Source: Dromaius novaehollandiae
Taxonomy: Eukaryota; Chordata; Aves; Casuariiformes; Dromaiidae
Reading direction: 5' to 3'
Assembly (NCBI RefSeq): GCF_036370855.1
Contig: NC_088102.1
Span: 42,631,835-42,695,834, forward strand
Length of the DNA stretch: 64,000 nucleotides
Made by a program: the position numbers and the translations under genes. A model generated the notes under the pieces. That model searched no databases. It was not told the DNA's origin and worked only from the letters and a program-made list of their open reading frames with translations. The first letter of the stretch is position 1, and every line of letters starts with the position of its first letter. Below, piece after piece: positions 12,401-24,400 of this stretch.

Positions 12401-15400
12401 ATCATTCGGCCATGGTCTTACAACACTGTCAGCGGAAAACACTAAGATAGACCATTCACACGAGCAGCTGAAGAGCTGCAGATTTCAAGCATGAATTTCT
12501 CCTCAGAGTACATTGTGCGGAGGGGTATACTTCATAATATCCACTCCTCAGTTCAGCGAATTAATGCTTTCAAAAGCTACTACACATGTGGACAAGCTAA
12601 ACTGGTTATGTTTGGCAACATCTCCATCTGTCAGGATGTAGGTGATTTGTTTCTCTGTGGCATTAAGTTGTTAACTGATCATAACAATAGATATTTTCTT
12701 CTGACTCTAGACCATTTCAGTTTTTCAAGTGGTTTGTGCTTACAGTCTGCAATACGTAGCTTTTTTTGTTCTACAGCAGGGAGAAAGTGATTCTTTTTGC
12801 CTCTGTAAAAGGGGTAGGCAGAAATTCTTTTATCTAAGTCTGCATCCCCTCCTTTATTCTGTAGGTGTTGGAGAAAAACTTTAAAGATTTCATAAATGAG
12901 GTGAAACCTTTGGGACATTCCAAAGTTCTTTCCCTAAATGAATTAGCATCTAAACTGGATAAAGAGGGCCACAGCAAGACGGAAGTTATCCAGAAGAGAA
13001 CAAAGCAAATCAATGAAATGTGGGAGAAACTATGCCATGCCATCCAAACAAGGACAGAGGTAGGAAATACATGGAAAGCTGGTGGGGCACTGAATTCCCT
13101 GCATTCTCCTGTGTCCTTCTTTCTCAAGCCAGTGCATTGTTGATATTAAAATACATGGTTTGTAAGAGTGATGAGTACCTTCTTTTCTCTTCTTTCTTGG
13201 CCTCGTTCTCTTTATAGCCACTTCTTAACCTGGCAAGGTTTATATTTGAAAGATACATATCAGCCTAGAGACATTCTGTTTTCCTAAACTCACTGCAACC
13301 TGCAGTTTCCTGAAAAGCTAAGCCAATCTAATGGTTTATGACAGCTAACAGGAGGAAGGTTCACTCTCTGTATCCTCCTTACCCTCCTCCTCTACTCTGT
13401 CCTCCCTCCTGCTTTACTCCTGGTTGTGCAGTCCCACCCTTGTCCCAGCTCTGGCACTGACTGGACTCTTTCTTCAACTACTTTAGCTCATTAAACCAGC
13501 AAAAAACTACCCAGATTTGTTTGCTGGGTTAGCGAACTGAAGTCAAAGAAAAGAGAATGGGAGATAAGGTGGTAGAGGGCAAAGAGCCTTTTGGCAGCAG
13601 CTGGCTGTTAAATCAGCTCACCTCATCCTGTGAAACTGCAGCCACAGATCTATTTGGAAATGCAAAGAAGAGAGGACATACTGAACTCAATGTGTTTGTT
13701 TGCTTTAAGGAGACTGTAAAATGTTGGATGTCCTCAATTCTTTCAGTTACTGTTACATACTGACATTTTGCCCATGAAGTAGCTGAAGCCCACTATTGTG
13801 TGTTAGCAGCAGTTATGCTTGACCATTGTTTTTAATGTGAAATCTGAATGTAAAAATGCTATTAGAACACTCTTAATCCTCTCATCTCAGAAACCCTAAT
13901 TTTCACCTAACTTAGCTTATTTTCACAGTTTGAAATGTAGGCCTCTGTCCCAAGCAAGCTTTCTAGCACTCTTTCTACATTCAAGAGAGGTATCTATAAA
14001 GAGCAGTTCATGCTTTCCATCTTGATCATTCATCTTAGGTAGGGATAAATTGCTCTAGAGAGACATCTGTTTCTTTTCATTGACATAGAGAACTTGGGGA
14101 AACTAGGTTAGGTTGGAAAGCTCTTTTAGATCACTTAATTGGGAAGGTGTTTCATTCCTCCACTTGTTCAGTCTGTACTGCATGAAGATATGACATTAGG
14201 GTTGCCTATTTTTACACTGCAGACATGATATATAATATTACCAGTAAATTGTTTCTTTATTCCAGAACCTAAGAGCAGCCCAGCAAGTTCATCAGTATGA
14301 TCATGATGTGGATGAAGTAAAAGGCTGGATGCAGGAGAAAGAGGCGGTGGTGGACATCGAAGATTATGGATATGACCTTCCTGGTGTACAGACACTTCTC
14401 AGCCAGCTTGAGGGAGTTGAGGTAAAGAGAACTGTCATGAAGCAGTGGCAGAAAAATGAAAATAAAAAAAAAAGAGACTACTGCAAATTTTGAAATCTTC
14501 TGGGCTGCCTCGTTTGCAGGCCAACAAAAGATAAATATATTCCATCCTGAAACATCTGTTGTGCTTCACAGCAAGGGGGCCTTTTTCTCCTGCTTTTCCT
14601 GTTGTGAGATTGTATTATTACTACTTTTATTTCTCAAGATGAGCTTCTCTTCTAAGGTTTATTCAAAAATTGTTGTTATAATTGTAAAGGTGTCATCTGA
14701 AAGGCAAGAAGAGACTTCAGCTCCATACTTGTCAAAATAATCAGTGTGTTGCATCTAAAGAAGCTTCTTTTGTTTTTGATGATGAATGTTTACAGGCACT
14801 AGGAGGAAACAGAGGAAAAGACCTGATAGTGTCATAGTTCCAGCCTCTGCGCAATCAGTGGATAGAAAAAATAGGCACCATCTTTAAAACATGCTTTTGA
14901 TAATTTCTCTGTGTAAAGAGAGACTCGATCTTACAGTCAGTTCTGTCTCTGTTCCAGAGAGATATAGGAGCCATCATGAAAGAGCTGGAGCGGATTCGGA
15001 GAGAGGCTTGGCACCTCAGCCGCACCTACCCTCAAGTCAAGGAAAACATTATGGAGCGACTCAGAGACGTGGATGAGTGCTGGGAAAACCTGGGCCAGAA
15101 GTTCCTGGAGAGGAAGGCAAGACTGAGCCAGGCAGAACAAGTCCAGCTCTACTTCAATGACTGTAGGGAGCTGATGTATGTGTGGGCACCTTGCATTTGG
15201 CAGTGGGCCTGATTTCTTGTCTTTCCCTCCTGGGGTTTTCTATATTACACCTATGGGTGGTTTGACTCCTGTCCCAGGTGTTCTGAAGCTTGATTATGGA
15301 TTTCTTTGAATAACAATAACACAGTGCATCTTCTTGACAATACTCAACCAAATTTATGACACAGCGGAAGGGACCATGCCACTCTGCTTCAGCACAATGT

Positions 15401-18400
15401 GCATAATAGACCCACATTTATAGACTATTTCCTATAAAGTTTTGCAGAATTCAGTCACTCTGGATAGTTTTGGTAGTCTCACAATTCCAATCAAAAACAC
15501 TGCTGATTCTTTTGGAAGATGGGGAAATCTCTTCTAGATATTCAAGTAATTTATGTGCTTTTATTAGAGTCAAAGCAACTACATTAAAGACAATCTTCTA
15601 GAACAGATTAGTACTTGCTCAAGTGCTGCAAGTGTTTTGGGCAGATTTTTTTGAATACTATTACCCATATGTGCACACTCTTCTGTCCATTTTTATTAGG
15701 TGTCAATATTTTGTAGTAACTCTGTTACTGGGAAATTCCATGATTTATTTTCTTCTTTCTTTTTTAATCTGAATTATCTGAATAATCTGAACAAATATCT
15801 GAATAATCTGAACAAAAGGCTGAATGTTAAAAGCATCTACAAAATATCTTTCAAAAAAATAAGTTGAACTAAAACATCTCACTTTGATTAAATCAACCAT
15901 GCCAACATATCTATAAGCAGAGGTCTAACGTGAAAGTTGAAATAACTGATGGAAATAGTCTTTACTGAAAGTGGCAGACCAACATTATTAACTAGATTTT
16001 ATCATTTTAATGACATTTCCATCAAAATTGATACATTCACCATGAATTTTTGAACAGCATTTCTCATAAACTATGGGAATAGAAATATGGGAATTTCAGA
16101 ATCAGTGAAGTGAGTGAAAGGGTTAATCCATGACAGGAGCAGAAATCAGAAGACAGTGAAATGGTTACCACTAACTATTGGGTGCTTGTAATGCTCGGGA
16201 ATAGATCCAGAGCTGAGGTAAATCAAGATGCATTGGTTTATGCCAACTGAGGCTTGTGCCCTGGAATACAAACTTTTCCTTAAAAATATCTGTCAGTCGG
16301 CTGTTTTGCATGAGTGCTCTGTATGTGTATGAAGTGCTCTTATGTATGGCAATAAGGTTACATGGGCATCTGAAAGTCTGTATGTCCCTGTATAAAAGCA
16401 CTATGAGTGTGTACAGCCTACGCTTCTGCAGTTACGGGAGTTCCTTCTGAGGATTTAAATGCTTGTCACTTCAGCATGTAGAGATGCGGCAGCTGCTTGT
16501 CTAACAGCCTATGTATTGCAACATCAGTGGCAATATTATAGAAGGTTATAAAAATCCATAAATGTGTGGGTTAGCCTACACAAATGTATTTGTATATTCA
16601 TATCTTTCAAGGTCAAATAAAGGTCTGTATACATATGTCCACATCCATGGGATGCATGCATTCCTGGATAGCCAGAGGATTCAGAGTCCTTCCATTTTTT
16701 TCCCTATTGACTCTGCTCTGTAGGGCTTGGGCCAATGAGATGCATGCACTAGTGATATCTGAGGAACTGGCAAATGATGTCCTGGGAGCTGAGCTGCTTA
16801 TCAAGCGTCACGAGGAATACAAGCGTGAGATAGAGAAGCAGTGGCTAAAATATGAAGAAATGCAGCGGGCAGGAGATGACCTGATGAAGAATGGCCATTT
16901 CATGTCTGTGGAGGTGTGTTGATGATGGGTTAAATATTTTACAAACGAGAGTGAACTAAGAAGACATATGAAATGGGCGGATGCCCGGTTGCAGTATAGC
17001 AAAAGAACTTTCAGTAAGTTTTCAGAAGAACTTCTTAAATTCAAAGGCATCACAGATTTACAGCTTTGTCTCTCACTTCTTGAGACTTATGAAAAATGAT
17101 GCACCTTTTAAAGTTCTTCCTCACTCCTCTAAAAACTGATTTTTGAAGCTAACCATAAAAGGAAGAGTAGTTACTGCATTGATTATAGCTGTGTGGGAGA
17201 GTAGGAGATATTGCTGTTCCACAGAAAAGATATGCCACACAAATAAGTTTTTAGCATTTAACTACACAAGAAGTAGTAAAAAATACATCACAATGCAGAT
17301 CAAATATAGGGTGAGGTAAGGTCTAGAAGAACAATAGAAAATATGCAATTCTTCAGAAATTTTAGAAGGAGGAATAACTTAACTTTAAAACCAGTGATCC
17401 TCTTATCTATGTAACTGTAGATTTTGACCTTTGCAATGACCCCAAACTTGTCTTGAGCCTGTTAGTGGATCCAGAGATCACAGTTAGAAACATTTTCAGA
17501 ATGTATGCAAGATTACATTACTTTCATTGCAGAGAGAATTAGTGGGTTTTCAACAATTTAAGAATTTCCATTGTCGCCATGCCATAAATGCCATTAAATT
17601 TCTTGGGTCTTCTGGGTTCCCTTTAGTTCCATAATACAAATTGTCTGGGTATAAAATTTGACCATGGGAAAGCATATAGCAGAATATTGGTCACACATCA
17701 TGCAGAATATGCATAAAATTATAAAGTATAGCTATATAGGGTGGAGAATAAATGAATCCAGCTAAGCAAAAGGAGGACTCAGACTTCCTTTCTAAATTAT
17801 GTTAGCATCACAAAATTATCTATAGGTCATTTGTGTCTGAAGGTCAGAGTACATGTTAGTTGGATGTCAAAAGATAGTCTGACTGGATCTTTCACCTGCT
17901 GGCATTACAAATGTTATTTTTCTAGATTGAAGAAAAATTGTTAGAGCTGTCAGAGCTGATGAAGAAGGTAAAGGAGAGCTGGGACATGAGGAAAGAGTTG
18001 TATGAAGAAAACTGGGAGATTCAGCTGCTCCGGAGAGAGCTAGAACAAGCAGAAGCATGGCTGGCTGCCAAGGAGAGCTTTCTTTCAGATCCTAGCTATG
18101 GGGTGAGTACCACCATTTAGCTGAATAGAATGGGTAAGTCTGAAAAATCTCAGGCTTAACTTCCATATCTGTTGTTGATTCTTCCACTCAGGATTCAGTG
18201 TCTGAAGTAGAGGAACTATTGAAGAAACACCAGGATTTTGAGAAGATGCTTGCAGCTCAGGAGGAGAAATTTGCCCAGCTCAACAGGAAAACTAAGGTGA
18301 GAAGTAGAGTTGTATATGAGACAGGATGTTGTCACAGGATGACCTGGCTCCTTAGATGTTTGGGGCTCAGTCACCCCTTGACAGAAGGAACTCCTGTGGT

Positions 18401-21400
18401 GAGACGGAGGAGATGAATGTCCAAAGCTGAGCTACTGGAAACAGCAGCTGAGAAAATAAGAGCTGTAGGTCAGTAGAATCCAAGTAGCCTGCAAAAGCTC
18501 TAGGGAAGAAGTGGAAGCTTTGTTCTTCCAGGAGCAGCAAAGAGGCTGTGTAGTGTAGCATGTGCTGCTGTGTGAGGAACAGGGTGATCCCTCACTATTA
18601 CAAAGAGGATAGAGAGACATTTGATACACTCAGAATTTCAGCAGGTAGCTACAGTCCCCTAGCAGTGCTGGAGGTTACCAAGGGGCTGAAAGCAAAGAGA
18701 GACTGAGGTAGAAATAGGCCTTTTTCTTGCTGGCATCACAGTTCTACAATGGATCATATTCAGCAACAAAAATACTCAGTCAGCCTCCCAGATCTTCTCT
18801 CAATTCTTCTTCAAAACATTTTACCTGAAATAACCAGCAAACATAGCATTTGTATTTGGCATTAGGTCGAAAAAGAGTTTGAGTCTGCCTTTTGCTTTGC
18901 GTTTTTGCAGATTGGCTAAATGAAGGGACAGAGGTTCTCCTCTCTAAAATTTTCCATGAGAATATTCCTGGATACTCGTTGTGCCTACAGTAGACTTAAA
19001 GGAAGCAGTGCCACAATACAGAGGCACAATTTCTCTGGAGGTTATTAAAGTCTCAACCTCTAAAGACCTTAGAAAGGGCTGGAATTCACTGTATTTGAGA
19101 TTAATTCCTACCAACGTTCATAGTTGGTAAAATAACACTCAGCATAGCAATTAAGTTCAGTTCTAACTCTAAGAATGCTAGTGGAGGTACAGTCCCTTAA
19201 AGTAAGTGCCAGGAGAAGGTGTATTTGAAAATTATTCTTGCTTAAAATAAAGTATTTTTAGGTAAGTACCCGTAAGTACACTCAGACAGGTAATTTCACA
19301 AATGTAATATTTGTGTCCTACAGAGGGAGATGAATCTTCTGAAGCAAACTGACACAGAAGAGAATGATCCAAAGGATAAAGGCAAAATTTTACGGGTTCC
19401 CTCTCTGAAAAGAAAGACATCTGACAAAAGGAGTCCATTGTCAAGAGTGACAGAGATAAAGAGCACAAAGCCACCGCCAACTGTTCCCTTACCCAACCTG
19501 GCCTTGAGAGCTCCCCTTGAAACTATTTTCTCCCCCATGGAGAAGTCTCCAGCGGCATTTCAATCATTCAGTCCTGGGGGAGTCCCAGAGGTGTTGGGCA
19601 GCACCAAAACAGAGATGAAAGCTGAGAGGAGGCTCAGTGAGATTATCCCTCCACCTACGCCAAAGCCAATGGGTCCACAAGCTACATCTTTGGAAAGTCA
19701 CAGTTCTCTAGCCTCTCCTTTATCTCCTACTCGCACAAACCAGCAACGCAGCAGCAGTTTGTTGGAATCATATTCCTCAGGCCTTCTATCACCCCAAGAA
19801 AAAAATGCTAGAGGGTCCTCCTTCTCTGACCTGCAGACAAAAGTAGTGGCAACTCCACCTGAGCCTGGCCAAAGGTCACAACTGCTGTCTGATTCCTCTC
19901 AGGAGAGATTAGAGAACGCATCTTCTGTAAGTCCTGAGGATTTCTGACTCTTCCTCACAAAACATGTGTCTCATGCCAGCATGTGCTAGTTAAAATAGCA
20001 GAATACAGGAAGTTCTGTAAGAAAGTCACAAAAAGCACTGCACAGTGGTCCTTTCAATGGATTCCCTCATGGATGCAAAGGGCAAGAACATTTAATGTGC
20101 CTTTGCAGAGCCAATACATTTCTAGAAAAGATAGTTGCCTTAACCAGCTAGGCATAACTTAAAAGCATTTTTAATTTGCTCACCTCTATAGACTAGGGCT
20201 AGACAACAGTGTTGGTCTGTGTTTTTCTTTCCCAAATTAGAGGTTATTCATGGTGCTGGGTGCTCAGCAGAACACTTAAAAACGAGCCAGAAAATGCTGC
20301 CTCACAAAGAGAAAGACACTGCTGATTTATGCGTGATATCTTGCCTCTATGTGAGGTGGTGGGTCTCAGCATCTACTGAATATAGAAGTCAGGGAGAGGC
20401 AGGAGTTAGGGGCTGCTGCTCCGCAGGTGCCTCTGCTGCCGGCTCTCTGTCCTGCACCATGTCAGCCTGCCTGGTGCCCCCTTTGGCAAGTGTGTCTGTG
20501 TTTGCTCAGCCTGGCAGGGAATGCACTGTCAAGTCATGGACAAATAAAAGTTGTTCTCTTCCCCTCTTTCACTTTAAGAGAGGAATGTGTTTGTCACGTA
20601 TCCAAGTGTACCAGTACAAAGCTAGACATTGGTGTAACTCAGCATTTATTGCCTGGGTGTTATAAATAACTGGCCTTTTACATTGTAAATTGTTTTCAAT
20701 CATATAAAAAAAAATCACATTCAAAATTAAGAAATTTTCCTTTTCTCTAGTGGTAGTTTTTATCATACAGTATCACAGTCAAGTCCTTGAATGGCTCTTG
20801 ATTTCACAATGCTTGGATGGCAAACAGACATAGTAATTGTATTGTGGGGGGGGGGGGGGGTTAGGTCTCCCCTTGTAAACAATATGAGAATATACCTTGT
20901 TCAGTATAGTCATGTTCATTTACACCTCATAATGGGGTGTTGCTCCAACTAAGCAAATGACTGGCTTACAAAAGAAGGCCTTTAATTAATACACTGTGCT
21001 GGAGGACATTCCATGAGAAAATTGTTCTAATTGGACATGAATTATCTTCATTTAGGTAGTAAATCAGAGATGTGACTGCAATCTAGAGATGATTTCTAGA
21101 TGAACATAGAGGCAGCACAGATCAGTTCCTCTGTGTGGAATATATCTAGAAATAGCTTCAGAAATTCTAACACATATTGAAGGGCTCCTTTAAAGTTAAA
21201 CAGTAATGTCCTTATGTGTCACAGGTTTCTGCAAGTCTCCAGCACATGGAGGGATTCCTCGAAAAGAGAGACCAGCTCCTTCCGAGAAGACATCAGGTAG
21301 AAACAAAAGCCCTCGCTCTGGGTTAATTTATCTTTCTTTGAATTATAGCCCAGAGTGTGACCTCCTCAAGATAAACTCTTGCTGAAGGGAAGTTCAGGAC

Positions 21401-24400
21401 TGTGGGCTTAATTCAGTTCCCACTGAAAACCATGAAGTCTCCACTGACTTCAGCTGACTGATCTAGTCCTTAGCAGAAAGACAACGGAATTTTTGCCTGG
21501 CAGGGGAATCATGCAGTAGAGGGTCACTCTACATTTGATGGATTTATTAACAGAATCTGGACTGTATGACAGTTAATTACATTCCGCTTCAAAAAGCATC
21601 AAGACCCTGTATCGGTGTGTGATGGTTTGTCAGCAGTGAAAGCCCCCAGTCCAATGCTTCCAAGGCTTATAATTTCTAACTGTACTAGAAGAGAATTAAG
21701 GTTTCAGCTCACCTTTGGGTAGTGGGTGGAAGAAGTGATTTGTTTAATCCAGAGCTGAAGGAAACTGAAATCTAAGGTCTCATCCTGGTAAAGCATATGG
21801 CTTTGGTTCAGTAGGACAATGCTCATAACAGGGCAGGAAATTTTCTAATATTCACCACAAGTATGTAGACATCTGGGTGCTCGTTTAGCTATGGCATGCA
21901 AACAGGTTGTCCTGGCTTGTTTGTCCCACAGACTATTTCCACCTCTAAAAGTTTTAACTTGCAAGAACTCTTTAAAAAATGAAAATCCACACTGAATTTC
22001 AACATCTGGAAGCAGAATTAATTTTTCCTCTGTTCCGGATACACACAATTAAGTTTTCTGTGTTACTGCACTCCCATCTCACCAACAAAGAAAAACCATG
22101 ACATATCTTCCTTAAGATTTTCTCTTTCCTTCTCTCTGGCTCAGCAAATAAGTCAGCTTGATTTACTGGCATAACAAAATAGGAATATATACAAGTAATA
22201 GGATCTTTCATCCAGAAGGATCCCATGGTGCAAGGCTAACTTTTTACTGCTACACAGTTGGGGCAGGAAATAGCAGCCGCTTTTGCACAGTGTTCAGGGG
22301 ATAGTTTAGGAAGTGCAGAAGAATTCAGCAGCCACATTACAATGAAACCATATATGGACCAAAACTAGAATATGACCAGCAAGCGAGGGCCAATGTTCCA
22401 GCAGCTGGAGAAATAAAGTGGAGCTTTCAGTGGCCAGAAATAGACACAACTTTGATAATCAATCTCTTCTCAAAGATGTTGCTGATGACAACATGGTGTA
22501 GAGCTTGCTTGTGCCATGTTATGTTATTTGTTGTCCTGGCTCACAAAGAGCCCCTTGCCGAATCACCCACCCCACTAACTACAGCAGGCTCTGTTTTTCT
22601 AGGAGAAAATCATGAGCTTCTGTGATCGTAATCTGGGCAGCTCCTGGCTCCCTGTGGAAGCTGCACACAGAAGATTTCACTACTGTAATTAAATACGTAG
22701 CTATTAATTGGCTTTTACCATTGTTTCTATTCATGTAGCCAGGCTCAAGGTCTTGGAAATCCTTCTATGTAAAACTTGATGGGCTCAAACTTGATTTCTA
22801 TAATGATGAAAAAGAAGCCTCTAAGGTAATTTTTTTTTGAATCTTTCTAGTTATCGCTCTGTGTTTCCCTATTTAAAATAGAATATAAAAAATAAATAAA
22901 TCAGAGTTGCATTGGTTTGGTTTGGGACTAGAGATAATTAGTAATCTTTCAAACATTAGTTGGGTCAAATCCAACAATTGTTCCATGGATACCAACCGTA
23001 AGATTGAAAAATAAGCTTTCAAAAGTTTTTCAAACCTGTTCTTTAAAAGAAGTATCTTATTCAAGAGTTGCCTTTGAGATACAATGTAATACTCCATTGT
23101 TCCTTCACCCTTCTTCCTATTCAGTGATCCTAGTTGTAATTTTAGAAGCAGAAAAAGTTAGTGTGGGTGTATAGTCAGCTTGCAAGTTGGAATAGGATTG
23201 AATCCTAGGAGAAAGACACAGAAAACATTCTAATTTCATCCTCCTTCAGAATGTGTCCACACTCCTGTCTCTCAACATTGCTGGTGCCACATGTGAGAGG
23301 TTGATAAAGTACATCAGGAAAGAGAACACCTTCATGTTACGGTAAGTCATATAGAGAAGTGCGCTAATAAGAGCCTACATAGCTGTTCTGTATGGTTGCA
23401 TTTACTCATAGTCACCTAAGACTGTTGTTAAGAGGCATAGCTGAAATGTCTTGCAGTGCTTGCACCGCTCATAATGACACGAAGGTATAAGGTAAAACTA
23501 ACTGGAATGCCTCTCCTCCTATCCTTATTTACAGGCTGAGAGATGGGGCAGAGTATTTCTTTGCAGCACCTTCTCAGATGCTGATGGAGGACTGGCTGCA
23601 ATCACTACAGAATAATATAGGTAGGTTCTCACTTGCTTCAAGGATGAAGTGTTGTTAGCAAGTGATGGTATAGAAGGGGAAGAGAATGAAATATTCTGGT
23701 GTTTCCTGAGCTGTCCCTTTTGCCTCTGTTAGACAGCAGTACACAAGTCACCTTGCGATGTAATGACCTGGCAGGAGGATATTCAGGGTGACTTGAAAAG
23801 CAGCTTCTCAGTTATACTGTGGCTGGCATCAAGTTATTCCCAGGAAGGGGCCCTGCCTAAGTGCTGTTTCCATCCTTTTAATAAAGAGTTGGTTTGGCTC
23901 TTGATCAACAGCTTTTCCTCCAGATCTAGCTCACATTCTAGCCACCTCAATAGGCAGTGGCATACTAGAAAGGGTGCCAGGACACAAAGATAACTGGTGT
24001 TCAGACAAATTTGTTATGGACCCAGAAATGGCAGGCTGCCTCTAACTCTACTTCGGAAGGTTTTTATTGTTGTTCTTTGACACTCTGCAGGACACAGTAA
24101 CAGACCAGACTCCAGGGCAAAGGTGCAGCCTTTTGTTCCAAACACAGAGACCTCTCAGACAAGATCGTGGGACTTTCCAGAAAGAGACTCTGCTGAAAGA
24201 CTAACCAGCAAAAGCTCGCTCCTGAGGTAAGGTCTCTGTGCTTCAAAGCTCAACAGATATTACTGTTGTTTATATTTAGGTAGCAGTGACCTGCAGAGTA
24301 AGATTGCCCAAATGTCAAAGAGTCCCACTCATCTGTCACTAATCAAGTAGAACACAGTATTCTTCAGTATGACCCAGCTTCAATCCATATTTGTCATTTA

